64,000 nt of DNA. It comes from Vesta saturnalis. Taxonomy: Eukaryota; Arthropoda; Insecta; Coleoptera; Lampyridae. This document shows positions 34,330 through 46,151 of this stretch, one piece after another. The stretch is taken from the NCBI GenBank assembly GCA_036346205.1, contig JARFJB010000935.1, forward strand, positions 822,001 through 886,000, given 5' to 3'. A program made the position numbers and the translations under genes. The notes beneath the pieces were generated by a model. It had not been told where the DNA came from and did not search any database. It saw only the letters and a program-made list of their open reading frames with translations. The stretch's first letter is position 1, and each line of letters starts with the position of its first letter.

Positions 34330-35045
34330 TTGATATACGAGGGATGTATTGTATTTAATGTCCCTAGCGTCGAATACGATATTATATTTCAACGTAATCC
34401 CCTTGAGCGTGAGACATTTATTTAACCTGTGGTTATGCATAGCAACGCGTTTTTTGAAAAACTCGGCGTCTTGATCGCACAATAAGTCTTGCACTGCTGC
34501 GATAACTGCATCATCGCTCTCAAATTTTGTTCCCCGAAGACTCTCCTTTAGCTTTGGAAATAAATAAAAATGACTGGGAGCTAAGTCAGGGGAATAGGGT
34601 GAATGCTTCATAACTTCAAACCCACTGCCATGAATTGCATTAATAAAAATAAGGCACTTGTGCACTGGGCGTTGTCTTTATGAAAGAGAATTCTGCGTCA
34701 CAGTTGTCCTATTCTTTTTTCTTGAATGCAATAACGAAGTTTTGTAACTAATGCTGAATAATATTGAACAGTGGTTGTGAGGCCATGTTCCAAAAAACCT
34801 GCCGGTAAAGTTCCTTCGGCGAAGCTTGTACACGAAATTTGCGTGGAGGGGTAGCTCTTGGACGACGCCACTCCATATTTTATTCTTTGCACTTGGGGTC
34901 GAAGTGACGAACCCGTTTCATCAACCTACATAACATAGCGATCGAAGAAACATTTATGATTATGGTTAGACAAACCTATATAGGCAATTGAAGAAGCGGC
35001 TCTCAAACGCTTTTGCTCGGGCGTCAATATTCACGGTACCCATCT
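34330..35045 (-). pseudogene. mariner transposase remnant (left arm)
   Basis: The minus strand reads VDETGSS (first catalytic Asp region, near 34920), then a broken middle (34698-34892). Frame 34321-34665 has VMKHSPYSPDLAPSHFYLFPKLKESLRGTKF, the classical mariner C-terminal block where the third catalytic residue normally sits in LAPSDY or LAPSDF. Here that position reads His (APSHFYLF). The 3' end CATTAAATACAATACATCCC faces repeat A. Multiple frameshifts are present. An inverted copy lies at 49075-49757. Confidence 0.85.
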
Positions 35046-35552
35046 CGCTGACAGCTTATGAAGCTCCAAATAGTCATTAAAAAAACCCAAAGAAGAGATA
35101 TATTTTATTAAATTGGTTAATTTGATATTTTATTTTGGGAGTTGTCACTTTCATGAAAATGTCAGACTTTTGGAGTTACTGATTAAGAAGCAATACAACT
35201 TTAAATATAACGAGATTAAAGTGAAGAACCATAGCAGTATTTTTTCCGATCGGCATGTTTTAAATAATGCATGTTGTTCCATTTGATTTAATGTAGTTAC
35301 ATTAGTCCGAATATATAGAAGGTAATCAGAAAGCATTATGTAGAAACACTTGGAGAAAGCGAACATAACATTTGGTAGTCCTGGAAGACGTAAATATCTC
35401 ATGTGGAAGCCTGCAAAAATTATATTTAATTTTGTATGTCTGTTTAATGTGTGTTCGCTTTAATAATATAAATCTATTTTACATATTTTTAACGTTTTCT
35501 TCCTCACTGTGTGGTATCTACATTACTTGGTTTTACCTTCTGGTAGAACATA
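35046..35552. repeat. Non-coding part of the inverted structure (left arm)
   Basis: The sequence through AAAATGTCAGACTTTTGGAG, TGATTTAATGTAGTTACATTAGTCC and AATGTGTGTTCGCTTTAATA recurs inverted at about 48740-49060. The frame 35151-35402 (-) and its partner 48809-49021 (-) are not supported as genes. Confidence 0.7.
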
Positions 35553-36073
<521 letters not shown>

Positions 36074-36075
36074 GA

Positions 36076-36300
36076 ATGTGCGTCTGTTTGTAACCACTAA
36101 GCTGCCACACCGTTAGAACGATCGACCTGATATTTGGAACGTTGTTTGATTTTGGTCACCATTGGGTTTATAGATATTGACCACACCACGGGGACTTGAA
36201 GGGCTCCACAACAAAATGGTGACGAAGGTACATCATCTGCGAACAGTCGTTTCTAGATACGAAAGCCCTTTAATTGAGAAAAATAGTGTTTACCTATGCG
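36076..36300 (+). repeat. Repeat D (left arm)
   Basis: GTGCGTCTGTTTGTAACCAC..CCACACCGTT..GGTCACCATTGGGTTTAT..TTGTGG(C/A)G recurs inverted at 45840-46076. It follows the microsatellite in both arms. Confidence 0.75.
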
Positions 36301-36304
36301 CTAA

Positions 36305-36660
36305 TTAAAACAAAATTAATAAACACCGAAGCGTTCGGTGTTTTATGATTTTGTGTGATACGTGGATGTATTTTGTTTGTTAAACACATGTTACAAAAGT
36401 TTACATATTATAATCAGTAATTTTGTTAAGAACCGTTATCCTTTTTGAGAATGGTAAGGATGACTAACACTAACCCCATACTTGGCTAATTAGAGAAGAT
36501 TTTTAAATACACATATAAATACAAAAGTAAAAATAAGCAAATGCGTAGATATTTAAAGACACCTTTCTACAGTAGTTCCAACATTCTGAAGTTTTAAACA
36601 AAGGCCTGGGGACCTATTGACATTCGATAAGTTATTGATCAAACCAGCAATCAACATTTT
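36305..36660 (+). repeat. Repeat E (left, after D), starting at a short palindrome
   Basis: It begins at AACACCGAAGCGTTCGGTGTT and runs through TTAACAAACAAAATAC-type, AATCAGTAATTTTGTTAAGAACC and AGCAATCAACATT blocks. The inverted copy at about 50395-50710 lies on the other side of repeat A, not next to D. Confidence 0.75.
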
Positions 36661-36787
36661 TTAGAGAAGAATATTATTTTTTGAGGTTATTTGGATTTAT
36701 CGGACCCCTAACCAATTAATAAGGGTCCTAACTATCGGACTTCTCAGCATAACCTAAGCATTGGAACTTTTGGACCACCAGACACAT

Positions 36788-36863
<76 letters not shown>
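36788..36863. repeat. (TA)n microsatellite
   Basis: About 37 TA units at the outer edge of the left PLE arm. Confidence 0.95.
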
Positions 36864-36866
<3 letters not shown>

Positions 36867-36919
36867 AATAAGACATTTTTTCTTTAAAACTTGTGTAAAT
36901 AAACGTACAATTGATTCAA

Positions 36920-36953
36920 CGTTTCGGGAACGTCCTTTGTTCCCTTTGTCAAG
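36920..36953 (-). ncRNA. Hammerhead-like motif in the PLE 3' region (left arm)
   Basis: The minus strand reads CTTGACAAAG, a 6-bp stem GGGAAC/GTTCCC with a short loop, then GAAACGTT. This matches CUGANGA-stem II-GAAA with C-to-T and G-to-A changes in the first block. The motif is retained in both arms. Confidence 0.45.
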
Positions 36954-37026
36954 AATTTATTTGACAATTACCGAAATTGAAATAAGGTAACTATTTTTAA
37001 CAAGTACAAAATATGAAACAAGGTAA

Positions 37027-39270
37027 CTAATTTAAATTTAATCTGGACGAGTGTGTTTGACTTCGGGTAGTTGGTCTAGTACATGATGTAGAAGGTGCAG
37101 AAGTGGGGACGCCAGGAATAGTTGCAGCATAAGTGTTTGAAATTTCTGGAAGATTTGGAGTTGGTTGAAATGTAGAATCAACTTGTTTAATGACATTCTT
37201 CCAAATTTGTGGCATTCTAGAAGTGTCATCTCGTTTATTGAGGGCGTTTGGTCTTCTTTCAATTTCAACTGCTTCTCTAATAATTCTTTCTTGTAAGGTA
37301 TATAGAGGTGCAATTAAACGGATATTGTTGGTATTAATTTGGTGTCCTGTATCTAAATGATGCGCAGCTAAAGACGATGAAGGATTGTGCTGCTTAATTG
37401 CTAGTTGGTGTTCATCGGCTCTCGCATATAATATTCTGTTAGTTTGTCCTATATAAGTTCTTCGACAGTTGTTGCACGGTATCTCATACACTCCTTGGCT
37501 TTCATTAGGAATTTTGTCTTTGGGGTTTCTTAAAAGTTGGGACAAAGTTGAATGTGCTTTGAATACCGGTCTGAAGTCGTTTTTGGGAAATTTGTTTGCT
37601 ATTCTGTCTGTAATTCCCTTTATATAAGGTAGAATAACAGGAATCTTTCGTTCATTGTTTGACAAGTTATTATTTCTTGGTCTTTTTATTTCGTTGGTCA
37701 TTTTTAATATTTCTTGATCTATGTATCCATTTTGAATTAGTATTTTATTAATAGTCTTCATCTCTTCCGTTTTAGAATTTTGGTCAGATAAGTGGTAAGA
37801 GCGGTATATCAAGGATTTCATAACGCTACGTAATTGACCAGGATGGTGATGTGAGAGAGAGTTCAAGTATCTATTCGTATGTGTTGGTTTTCGATAAACT
37901 TTGTGTGTAAATTTACCATTAGGAAGTCTTGCTATTAGGGTGTCCAAAAAAGGGAGCGAATTATTTTCTTCAACTTCCATAGTAAATTTGATGTTGTCAT
38001 GAATGTTGTTAATATGTCCTAGAAAATGGTTCAAGTTTCGTTTTCCATGGGGCCAAACTACAAATGTGTCGTCAACATAACGAAACCAACATTTAGGTTT
38101 TAAATTTGCAGAATTTAAAGCAATGGTTTCAAAATGTTCCATATATACATTCGCAAAAGCTGGAGAGAGTGGCGAGCCCATAGGTGTTCCTTGAATTTGC
38201 TTGTAGAATTGTCCTTTGTATGTAAAATAGGTTGAGTGCATGCAGTGGTTTATCAATTTGAGTATGTCTTGGTTTATTGAGTGTTTTTCTTCTAAAATTT
38301 TTATCGTGTCTTCAATAGATATTTTGGTGAAAAGTGACGTTATGTCGAAGCTAACTAAAATGTCATTTGGGGCCAAGGGTACAATTTTGAGTTTGTGTAG
38401 AAAATCATAAGAGTTTTTGATGTAGGATACAGCATTTTCACAGATCGGTTGAATAACTTTTGCTAGATAACGAGCAAGGTCATGAGTCGGAGAATTGAAT
38501 GCACTGACGATAGGGCGTAATGGCCAGTTTTCTTTATGTATTTTTGGGAGTCCGTATATTTTGGGGATTCTTGAACTCTTCTCTCTTGGAATTAGTTTCT
38601 GTTTTGTTTCTTTGTCTAATTTAGTAGAATTAATGATAGATTTTGTTGTTTTTTCTATGTAAGTGGTAGGATTGCACTAATTTTTCTTATATTCTGAAGA
38701 AGTTAGCAGTTCAGACATCTTGTGGTGATAGTTTTAAGAGTTGACAATGACAGTAGCGTTTCCTTTGTCAGCGGGTAGTATTAATATTTGGTCGTCATTT
38801 TTGATTTGGTTTAACATTTGGAGGTCTTGTTTGGTGATGTTTTGTTTGGGAAGTTTGCAGTTTTGAAGAATGTGTGCTACGTTGAGCCTAATTTCGTCAG
38901 CGACCGTAGATTCTGTATCCTTTAAGGCGTATTCTACGTTGGTGATGATGTTTTCTACGGGAACCCGTTTAGGACTGATGGCAAAATTAAACCCTTTACC
39001 TAAAACATTTAGAATATCATTATTAAATTCTTTGTCACTGAAATTGTGTACTGTCCTTAACGGTTCTACATTATTTGACTGCGATGTATGAGACAGACGT
39101 TCAAATTTTTTGTTTCTGTCGGTTAGTTTTTATCATCAAGGACGACACTACAGTATTTTCAATGAGGCTATCTACCGTATCGAATATGAAAGGGTGAATT
39201 TTGCTAGCATGTAAAGTTTGGAAGGTGTCATAAAGGGTACGGTTGAGATAGTCAAGTTTAGCCCTTTCAT
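37027..39270 (-). pseudogene. Penelope-like RT / GIY-YIG protein, near full length
   Basis: The uninterrupted 449-codon frame 37027-38376 starts inside palm motif A (VSFDITSLFTKI). It has GTPMGSPLSPAFANVYME (motif B), RYVDDTFVVW (catalytic), GVYEIPCNNCRRTYIGQTNR (GIY-YIG) and the C-terminal block ALNKRDDTSRMPQIWK. Upstream in the same orientation to 39270 are IYGLPKIHKENWPLRPIVSAFN, ILPADKGNATVIV and NVLGKGFNFAIS, the normal PLE N-terminal order, with two stops and a frameshift near 39120. The 5' end is cut at the head-to-head junction. The protein would reverse-transcribe and nick target DNA if intact. Confidence 0.92.
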
Positions 39271-39280
39271 TGGCAATCGC

Positions 39281-40280
39281 TTTTCTAGGACATATTAACA
39301 ACATTCATGACAACATCAAATTTACTATGGAAGTTGAAGAAAATAATTCGCTCCCTTTTTTGGACACCCTAATAACAAGACTTCCTAATGGTAAATTTAC
39401 ACACAAAGTTTATCGAAAACCAACACATACGAATAGATACTTGAACTCTCTCTCACATCACCATCCTAGTCAATTACGTAGCGTTATGAAATCCTTGATA
39501 TACCGCTCTTACCACTTATCTGACCAAAATTCTAAAACGGAAGAGATGAAGACTATTAATAAAATACTAATTCAAAATGGATACATAGATCAAGAAATAT
39601 TAAAAATGACCAACGAAATAAAAAGACCAAGAAATAATAACTTGTCAAACAATGAACGAAAGATTGCTGTTATTCTACCTTATATAAAGGGAATTACAGA
39701 CAGAATAGCAAACAAATTTCCCAAAAACGACTTCAGACCGGTATTCATAGCACATTCAACTTTGTCCCAACTTTTAAGAAACCCCAAAGACAAAATTCCT
39801 AATGAAAGCCAAGGAGTGTATGAGATACCGTGCAACAACTGTCGAAGAACTTATATAGGACAAACTAACAGAATATTATATGCGAGAGCCGATGAACACC
39901 AACTAGCAATTAAGCAGCACAATCCTTCATCGTCTTTAGCTGCGCATCATTTAGATACAGGACACCAAATTAATACCAACAATATCCGTTTAATTGCACC
40001 TCTATATACCTTACAAGAAAGAATTATTAGAGAAGCAGTTGAAATTGAAAGAAGACCAAACGCCCTCAATAAACGAGATGACACTTCTGGAATGCCACAA
40101 ATTTGGAAGAATGTCATTAAACAAGTTGATTCTACATTTCAACCAACTCCAAATCTTCCAGAAATTTCAAACACTTATGCTGCAACTATTCCTGGCGTCC
40201 CCACTTCTGCACCTTCTACATCATGTACTAGATCAACTACCCGAAGTCAAACACACTCGTCCAGATTAAATTTAAATTAG
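39281..40280 (+). pseudogene. Penelope-like C-terminal coding region, 5'-truncated
   Basis: An open frame of 336 codons ends at 40280. Its first codons (from 39270) come from the antisense of the other copy. PLE sequence starts at FLGHINNIHDN, just after the catalytic YVDD, so no RT palm is present. The GIY-YIG block GVYEIPCNNCRRTYIGQTNR and the C-terminal PNALNKRDDTSGMPQIWK are intact. Being an uninterrupted frame with complete endonuclease domain, it is intact for its length but is not a full gene. Confidence 0.9.
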
Positions 40281-40353
40281 TTACCTTATTTCATATTTTG
40301 TACTTGTTAAAAGTAGTTACCTTATTTCAATTTCTGTAATTGTCAAATAAATT

Positions 40354-40390
40354 CTTGACAAAGGGAACAAAGGACGTTCCCGAAACGTTA
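40354..40390 (+). ncRNA. Hammerhead-like motif in the PLE 3' region (right arm)
   Basis: CTTGACAAAG, stem GGGAAC/GTTCCC, GAAACGTTA: the same form as the left arm, apart from the base following GAAACGTT (G-to-A). Confidence 0.45.
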
Positions 40391-40472
40391 AATCAATTGT
40401 ACGTTTATTTACACAAGTTTTAAAGAAAAAATGTCTTATTTAAACATTAATACCTGTGGAAATCTAAATAGA

Positions 40473-41282
<810 letters not shown>

Positions 41283-41515
41283 TTACCAAAATTTACGATT
41301 GCGCAAAGGAGATGTAGCTAGTTTATTGCATTTTTGTTGTTCCAACAACTTTATATCTCTAGTGATAACACTTTCGCAGGTATTGCTAGTACCAACGTAG
41401 TCTGCGTGACTCCCCATCGTTTTATTAGATTTCCATTTAGCATGAAACTTATTTTTTAAATATTTTGCATCAATACGAGCCCTATTCAACCAGGGTTGCG
41501 TACGAGAATTACCTA
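41283..41515 (-). pseudogene. LINE fragment: linker between endonuclease and RT
   Basis: The minus-strand reading TQPWLNRARIDAKYLKNKFH, KWKSN, DYVGTSNTCESVI and KLATSPLRNRKFW matches the pattern of the basic linker in Jockey/CR1-type LINE proteins (KPW......R..LY.KWK....YV..RN.....R.AK...Y...L..S..N.K.FW). Neither endonuclease nor RT motifs are present nearby. The TA microsatellite at 41539-41594 lies directly upstream and truncates it. Confidence 0.6.
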
Positions 41516-41538
41516 TACGATTTTGTTTTTGGGAATAT

Positions 41539-41594
<56 letters not shown>
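41539..41594. repeat. (TA)n microsatellite
   Basis: About 27 TA units. Confidence 0.95.
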
Positions 41595-41596
<2 letters not shown>

Positions 41597-42423
41597 GATG
41601 ACGGCAGATACTGAAGAGCAATGCCCGAAGATGAGGACGCTATGGAAAAGTTGCAATATCGATCACTATAAATGAAACATATTTCAAATCTTCCAATCTG
41701 TATTTACACTAAATTTGCTATGCCGAAACTGTGTCGGTTATTAAATGTAAAGAACATAAGAAAACGACACGCATTAAAATGATTTCAGTTCTTTGTGAAC
41801 CATTATTCAAGATCAAATAAGTTTCGTTTTATTTTAATTGTAACAAATTCAAATACTAGGTATCAGCAAATCTTTCACGTTTTAAAACTATACAATGTAT
41901 TAATTCAATGTTATCGTTTAACAAACAAATCAATTTTAACCCTTTATTTTCTTAAAATACATGACACTAACAATGTGCATATCTACTCAACTATGAATTT
42001 AAGGAACATTCCTAAGAGTAGAGCCATTTAGAAGCGAAAACTAAAGTGTTTAGCTGTTTATGTGTGATATTGTTTAAGGACCTAAACAAAGTGTTATTTC
42101 GCAAAATCAAGGCAGGTATGTAATTGTAAATTAAAAATATGTTTTGTAATTGCTTTATTTTAAACATTATTTTATCCGCAAACGTCACAAGAGTGACACC
42201 TTAAACGACTAAATCTACTTTACTTCTCGGAGATGGTGTAAAAATTTCACTTTTGTGCTTAGGCATCCTTACTTTTACCAACTTTATTATTTAATGAGCG
42301 TTGTTACGGTTTCATTGCTTGCAAAACATCCTGATTATTTTATTCTTTTACCTGCTAATTAGTTTTGCTCTTTCCTTTCGATACTTACCAATTATTTTAA
42401 ATTTATTATTACGTTTTCAGATA
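41595..42423. other. No gene seen
   Basis: AT-rich. The frame 41795-42031 has no recognisable domain. Confidence 0.5.
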
Positions 42424-42565
42424 AAATAGTATATGTTATTCGGGGTAAAGTGAGTTTATGTGGCTCAGCTGAATAATTAATTACCTCACGTCGTTCGGCA
42501 AAATAAACATTCAGCTTCGCCACATAAAGTATCACTTTTAGTGCTAATAACATAATATACTATTT
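42424..42565. repeat. Foldback hairpin (~140 bp)
   Basis: AAATAGTATATGTTATT at 42424 is matched by AATAACATAATATACTATTT at 42546-42565, and GTGAGTTTATGTGGC..GCTGAAT by ATTCAGC..GCCACATAAAGTATCAC. The arms are about 50 bp with a loop of about 35 bp rich in CG. It could be a small MITE; no target duplication was seen. Confidence 0.65.
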
Positions 42566-42811
42566 AGGTGGGTTTCTAAAGTCTTCAAAAGGTAAGTTTT
42601 ACCCTATTGAAGCTTCTAGTTTTAAAAATTATACAGTAATGATAATATAATATCAAAAATAGAGATCAATGTATCGCAATAGAATGTATATTAATGAATA
42701 TAAGATAATCTACCGTTAAAATATTTTGTTTTAGTTTTATTTAAATTGTTTCTATGTTTTAATGTTTAATGAAGTTTTTAGTTCTAAAATGTATAAAAGA
42801 TTGATAGTTAA

Positions 42812-45482
42812 CCCTTTAACGCCGGAGTTTTGATTTTGCGAATATTATGAAATTTTTGCAAATTTTGCATCCTTGGGACCTTGTGTTTATAGGAAAAATA
42901 TTAAAAAATATCACCGCTCTCCAAGTATGAAAAAATGCTGTGACCATATGGTCACGCCAGGCGCTTATGAGGTACAAAGATAGTATATTTATTATGAAAG
43001 GTATAAAGGTGATTTATTCTTACAAACTTTAAAGTTGAGTTGATATTAGAATTTATTGTGTTACTTCCGTAAGAAAATACATTTTATTTTTGAGTGTGGT
43101 ATTTCACAAAACATGAGGTGCACAAACCCACAAGACACTTGATGCACTGAGTCTTCATAACACTTGAACAAGAACTTCCTGCACACCTTCTGCGTTTTTC
43201 AGAACATTCTATAAGATGATCACGACCATCTAGACGAACTTCATCTGCCACCCTTGCAAACCTTTTAGTACCACCCAGGGATGGGCGTCCGCCTACCAAG
43301 GGTTTTCTACCATACTTGTGCAAAGTAGTTTGCACAATTTGTCTTCTAAAATCTAGTTGGCTAATATTTGTTCCCGATTTTCGCATAAGCGTCCAAGCAT
43401 TTTGCACAGAAACATCAATCAACCATGTAAAAATGGCCCACCACCACTTTTTTCCGCGAATTGCTATTCTGTAGGTGTTTACATTTTGATCCATCCTGTC
43501 TGTTCCTCCCATATTTTTATTATAAACAGCAACAATGGATGGTCTATCTACACGTATTTTTTTTCGCCTCTTGTGAATATCGTGCCACTTGTCCAATGGG
43601 ATGAACACCGTACGCTGTAGAAGCACATGAAACCACTGCATTGTCCCTCCATTTTACAAGAATTATGCCATTGTTTCTGTCAAGCTTATGCTGAATTGTT
43701 CCACGGGTTTATTCTTCATTTCCTTGTCGATTTCAATAGGGCAGCTTGACGGTATCCTATTTGACCTAATTGTACCAGTTCCATGAAATCCACGTTTTTT
43801 AGTTCATGTAATAATGGCCAACTGGTAAAAGGTTGTCAAAATATATGAAAGATGTCTTCTTTTAACAGAGTGTGGAAGGTTATCAAGCATTAGCACCAAA
43901 GGTGCAGCAGCTTTTCAAACTGGTTTTCATAATCAGTATTACATTCTGGATTTTTCCCTGATATATGTCGAAATCTATCAAATATCCATCAGGTGTGTTT
44001 AGGCACCAGGATTTAAAACCAAATCTTATTGGTTTGTTTCTAATACACTGTTTACAGCCATACTTACCAAAATACTCTATCATGGATTCACCAAAATTTA
44101 TATTATCCTCTGCTTTATAGTTTTCCATAAATTTAGTTTTCAGCATAGCCATAAGGGGCCTAAGCTTCACATTTTATCTGTAGTTGAAGGCGAATTATTG
44201 TTAGCGCAATGAAGGAATCTGTTGATTGTTAGAAATCGATCTCGTCTTATGGAGTTGCACAAAGTTCATTGCGAAGGTCGCCATTTGTATCCCAGTAGTG
44301 TCTTTTGGAAGGTACACTATTATAACCAGAAAGAATAAGAGCTGCTACAAACATTTTCATTTCTTCTAATGTTACTGCTGGTTCTGGTCAGTTTTTGATG
44401 CTGCATATATGGAAGTTTCCTGAATTAAAATCTATAAACGTGTTCATCAAAAATAATGAGAAGAGTTGCAGGCAAGATTTGTTTTTGACGAAATCATAAT
44501 TTGGTAAGGGTGAAGGAGCCAGTTCGCAAGCCAACTCTCCGTTTATCCAGTTCGAATGTAAAGAATTTTTGGCTGATTTATTTTTAGATAACGTATTTTT
44601 TTGTTATCAAGATTCTTTTTAGGAATTTTTTTTGCAATCTTGCCTTGTCGACTATTTCGTTGCAGACCGCTTACAGACGGCTGAGCATTATCTAGCAAAT
44701 GTTCAGGTGTGTCATTTGCAGCCAACACTATTTCTGCTCCAGCTCCAAGAATCCTGCCAGGTAAATTATCAATCAAACCACCACCGTCTTCTTCTCCGGA
44801 GTCTTCATCTGTAAGCACGTTGCAATCAGGAGGCTCTATATATATTGCTTGAACTTGCGTGTCATTGTCTTCAACCATGACGAGAGCTTCTTCAAACTAA
44901 TACCACTGTAATACAATAATCAACTTAGAAATATATAATTAGTGACATAAATACAATATATAATTAGTGACTATTGAAAACTGAAAACAAATTCTTGGTT
45001 TATTGTTCTCTAAAGAATAAAAACCTACGTGCTCTACATAATAGCGAAAAGGCACATTGTCCGCAAATGTACCTTATAACCGCCGAGCGTGACCGTACGG
45101 TTACGGTGACGTATACGAACCAAAATCAAATAAAAAAAATACAATAGCTGCTATATTTCTACTTACACATGCAATAACACTATTAGGGTATACATTCCTT
45201 TGCAATTCATGCCTTTAAAGGTATGTAAAAGTTATAAGTTAACACTTACTCGAAACGGATGTCCATCACAACTACCTTGTTTACATTCATTGTATTTATA
45301 TGGTCCTTAAACACAACACAAATCACTTGTCACACATCCAGACGCGATAACCACTTCAAGACAACTAACTAAAAGACAAGTCGACCGTTAGAAAGAGAAT
45401 ATTTCACCAACGTTGCCACACTGAGATCAAAACAATAAGCTCTGTATGCAGTGACCGTATGGTCACGCCAGGCGTTAATGGG
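42812..45482 (-). mobile_element. piggyBac-like transposon, complete ends (TTAA)
   Basis: The left end CCCTTTAACGCCGG follows TTAA (42808-42811), and the right end, read inward from TTAA 45483-45486, is CCCATTAACGCCTGG. These are imperfect TIRs with a TTAA duplication, the piggyBac hallmark. Subterminal palindromes GTGACCATATGGTCAC (42940-42955) and GTGACCGTATGGTCAC (about 45450-45465) lie near each end. A third palindrome-like block, CGTGACCGTACGGTTACGGTGACG, lies near 45090. The length of 2.67 kb is normal for an autonomous element. Confidence 0.92.
43084..44878 (-). pseudogene. piggyBac transposase, broken
   Basis: Minus strand, N to C: 44878-44543 is an acidic N-terminus (LTDEDSGEEDGGG) followed by a Lys-rich stretch. 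44170-43883 is the DDE core with MLKTKFMENYKAEDNINFGESMIEYFGKYG, where family members read DESM at the first catalytic site and this copy reads GESM. The segment NKPIRFGFKSWCLN then follows. In the broken 43640-43880 stretch the second Asp is kept in YFDNL. Frame 43641-43084 has NMGGTDRMDQNVNTYR (third Asp) and a C-terminal Cys-rich zinc domain (CAGSSCSSVMKTQCIKC, CTSCF). Loss of the first Asp plus frameshifts make it inactive. Confidence 0.9.
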
Positions 45483-45486
45483 TTAA

Positions 45487-45832
45487 TAGAATTTTCAGAT
45501 TGAGTGAGTATCTATATCTTTTCCAAAATATGAAAATGATTATTTCTTTTAATACAAAGTTAATCTACCTTTCGATACAAACGCGTATAGTGTGCCTATT
45601 TCACAGCAACACCGCTTTTAGGAGGTTTTTCCTTTTGAGAGTAAAAGCTTGAAGTTTGACTATGCTTTATCTTGTTTTCCACTAGAATTCTGACAAATTT
45701 AACCCTACTCCTGCATGTTGTAGAACAGTTTTCGCTTCGTAAAGTTGTGTAAATTTGCGTATTGATTCGTTGTACAGGATGGGAGCGTAAACCGTGGAAC
45801 CAAACCGTTCTCGTTCATTCTCGTATGGATCT
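45487..45832. other. No gene seen
   Basis: Spacer between the piggyBac element and repeat D. Confidence 0.5.
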
Positions 45833-46074
45833 CTACTCGGAGGAAGAACTCCAATTTGAGTTTGGAGTAGCGCTTAGGTAAACACTACTTTTCTCAATTA
45901 AAGAGCTTTTATATCTACAAACGACTGTCCGAAGATGACATACCTTCGTCACCATTTTGTTGTGGAGTCCTTCAACTCCTCTTGGTGTGGTCAATATCCA
46001 TAAACCCAATGGTGACCAAGAGCAAACTACGTAGTAACGGTGTGGCCGCTTAGTGGTTACAAACAGACGCACAT

Positions 46075-46076
<2 letters not shown>
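45833..46076 (-). repeat. Repeat D (right arm)
   Basis: Inverted copy of 36076-36300 (AAACAGACGCACATT..GGTGTGG..CCAATGGTGACC..). The 79-codon frame on its minus strand is not conserved as coding in the left copy and is not called a gene. Confidence 0.75.

Positions 46077-46147
<71 letters not shown>
46077..46147. repeat. (TA)n microsatellite, left half of a split tract
   Basis: TA run that ends exactly where the ITm element begins (TATATACAGGGTGACC). Confidence 0.95.

Positions 46148-46151
<4 letters not shown>

Larger units (their letters stand above)
36864..40446. mobile_element. Head-to-head Penelope-like pair (family 4), nearly identical arms
   Basis: The minus copy covers about 39280-36864 and the plus copy 39281-40446. 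The arms (36864-38024 and 39281-40446, about 1.16 kb each) are almost perfect inverted repeats, with a spacer of about 1.26 kb unique to the minus copy. Both arms end outward in ..AAAAAATGTCTTATTTAAA and then in, or close to, TA microsatellites. In the shared protein part I count six residue differences over about 330 residues. This is the youngest-looking feature of the window. Confidence 0.92.

Noticed and set aside
45833..46072. 79-codon frame in repeat D
   Set aside because: The left-arm copy does not preserve the frame; treated as repeat.
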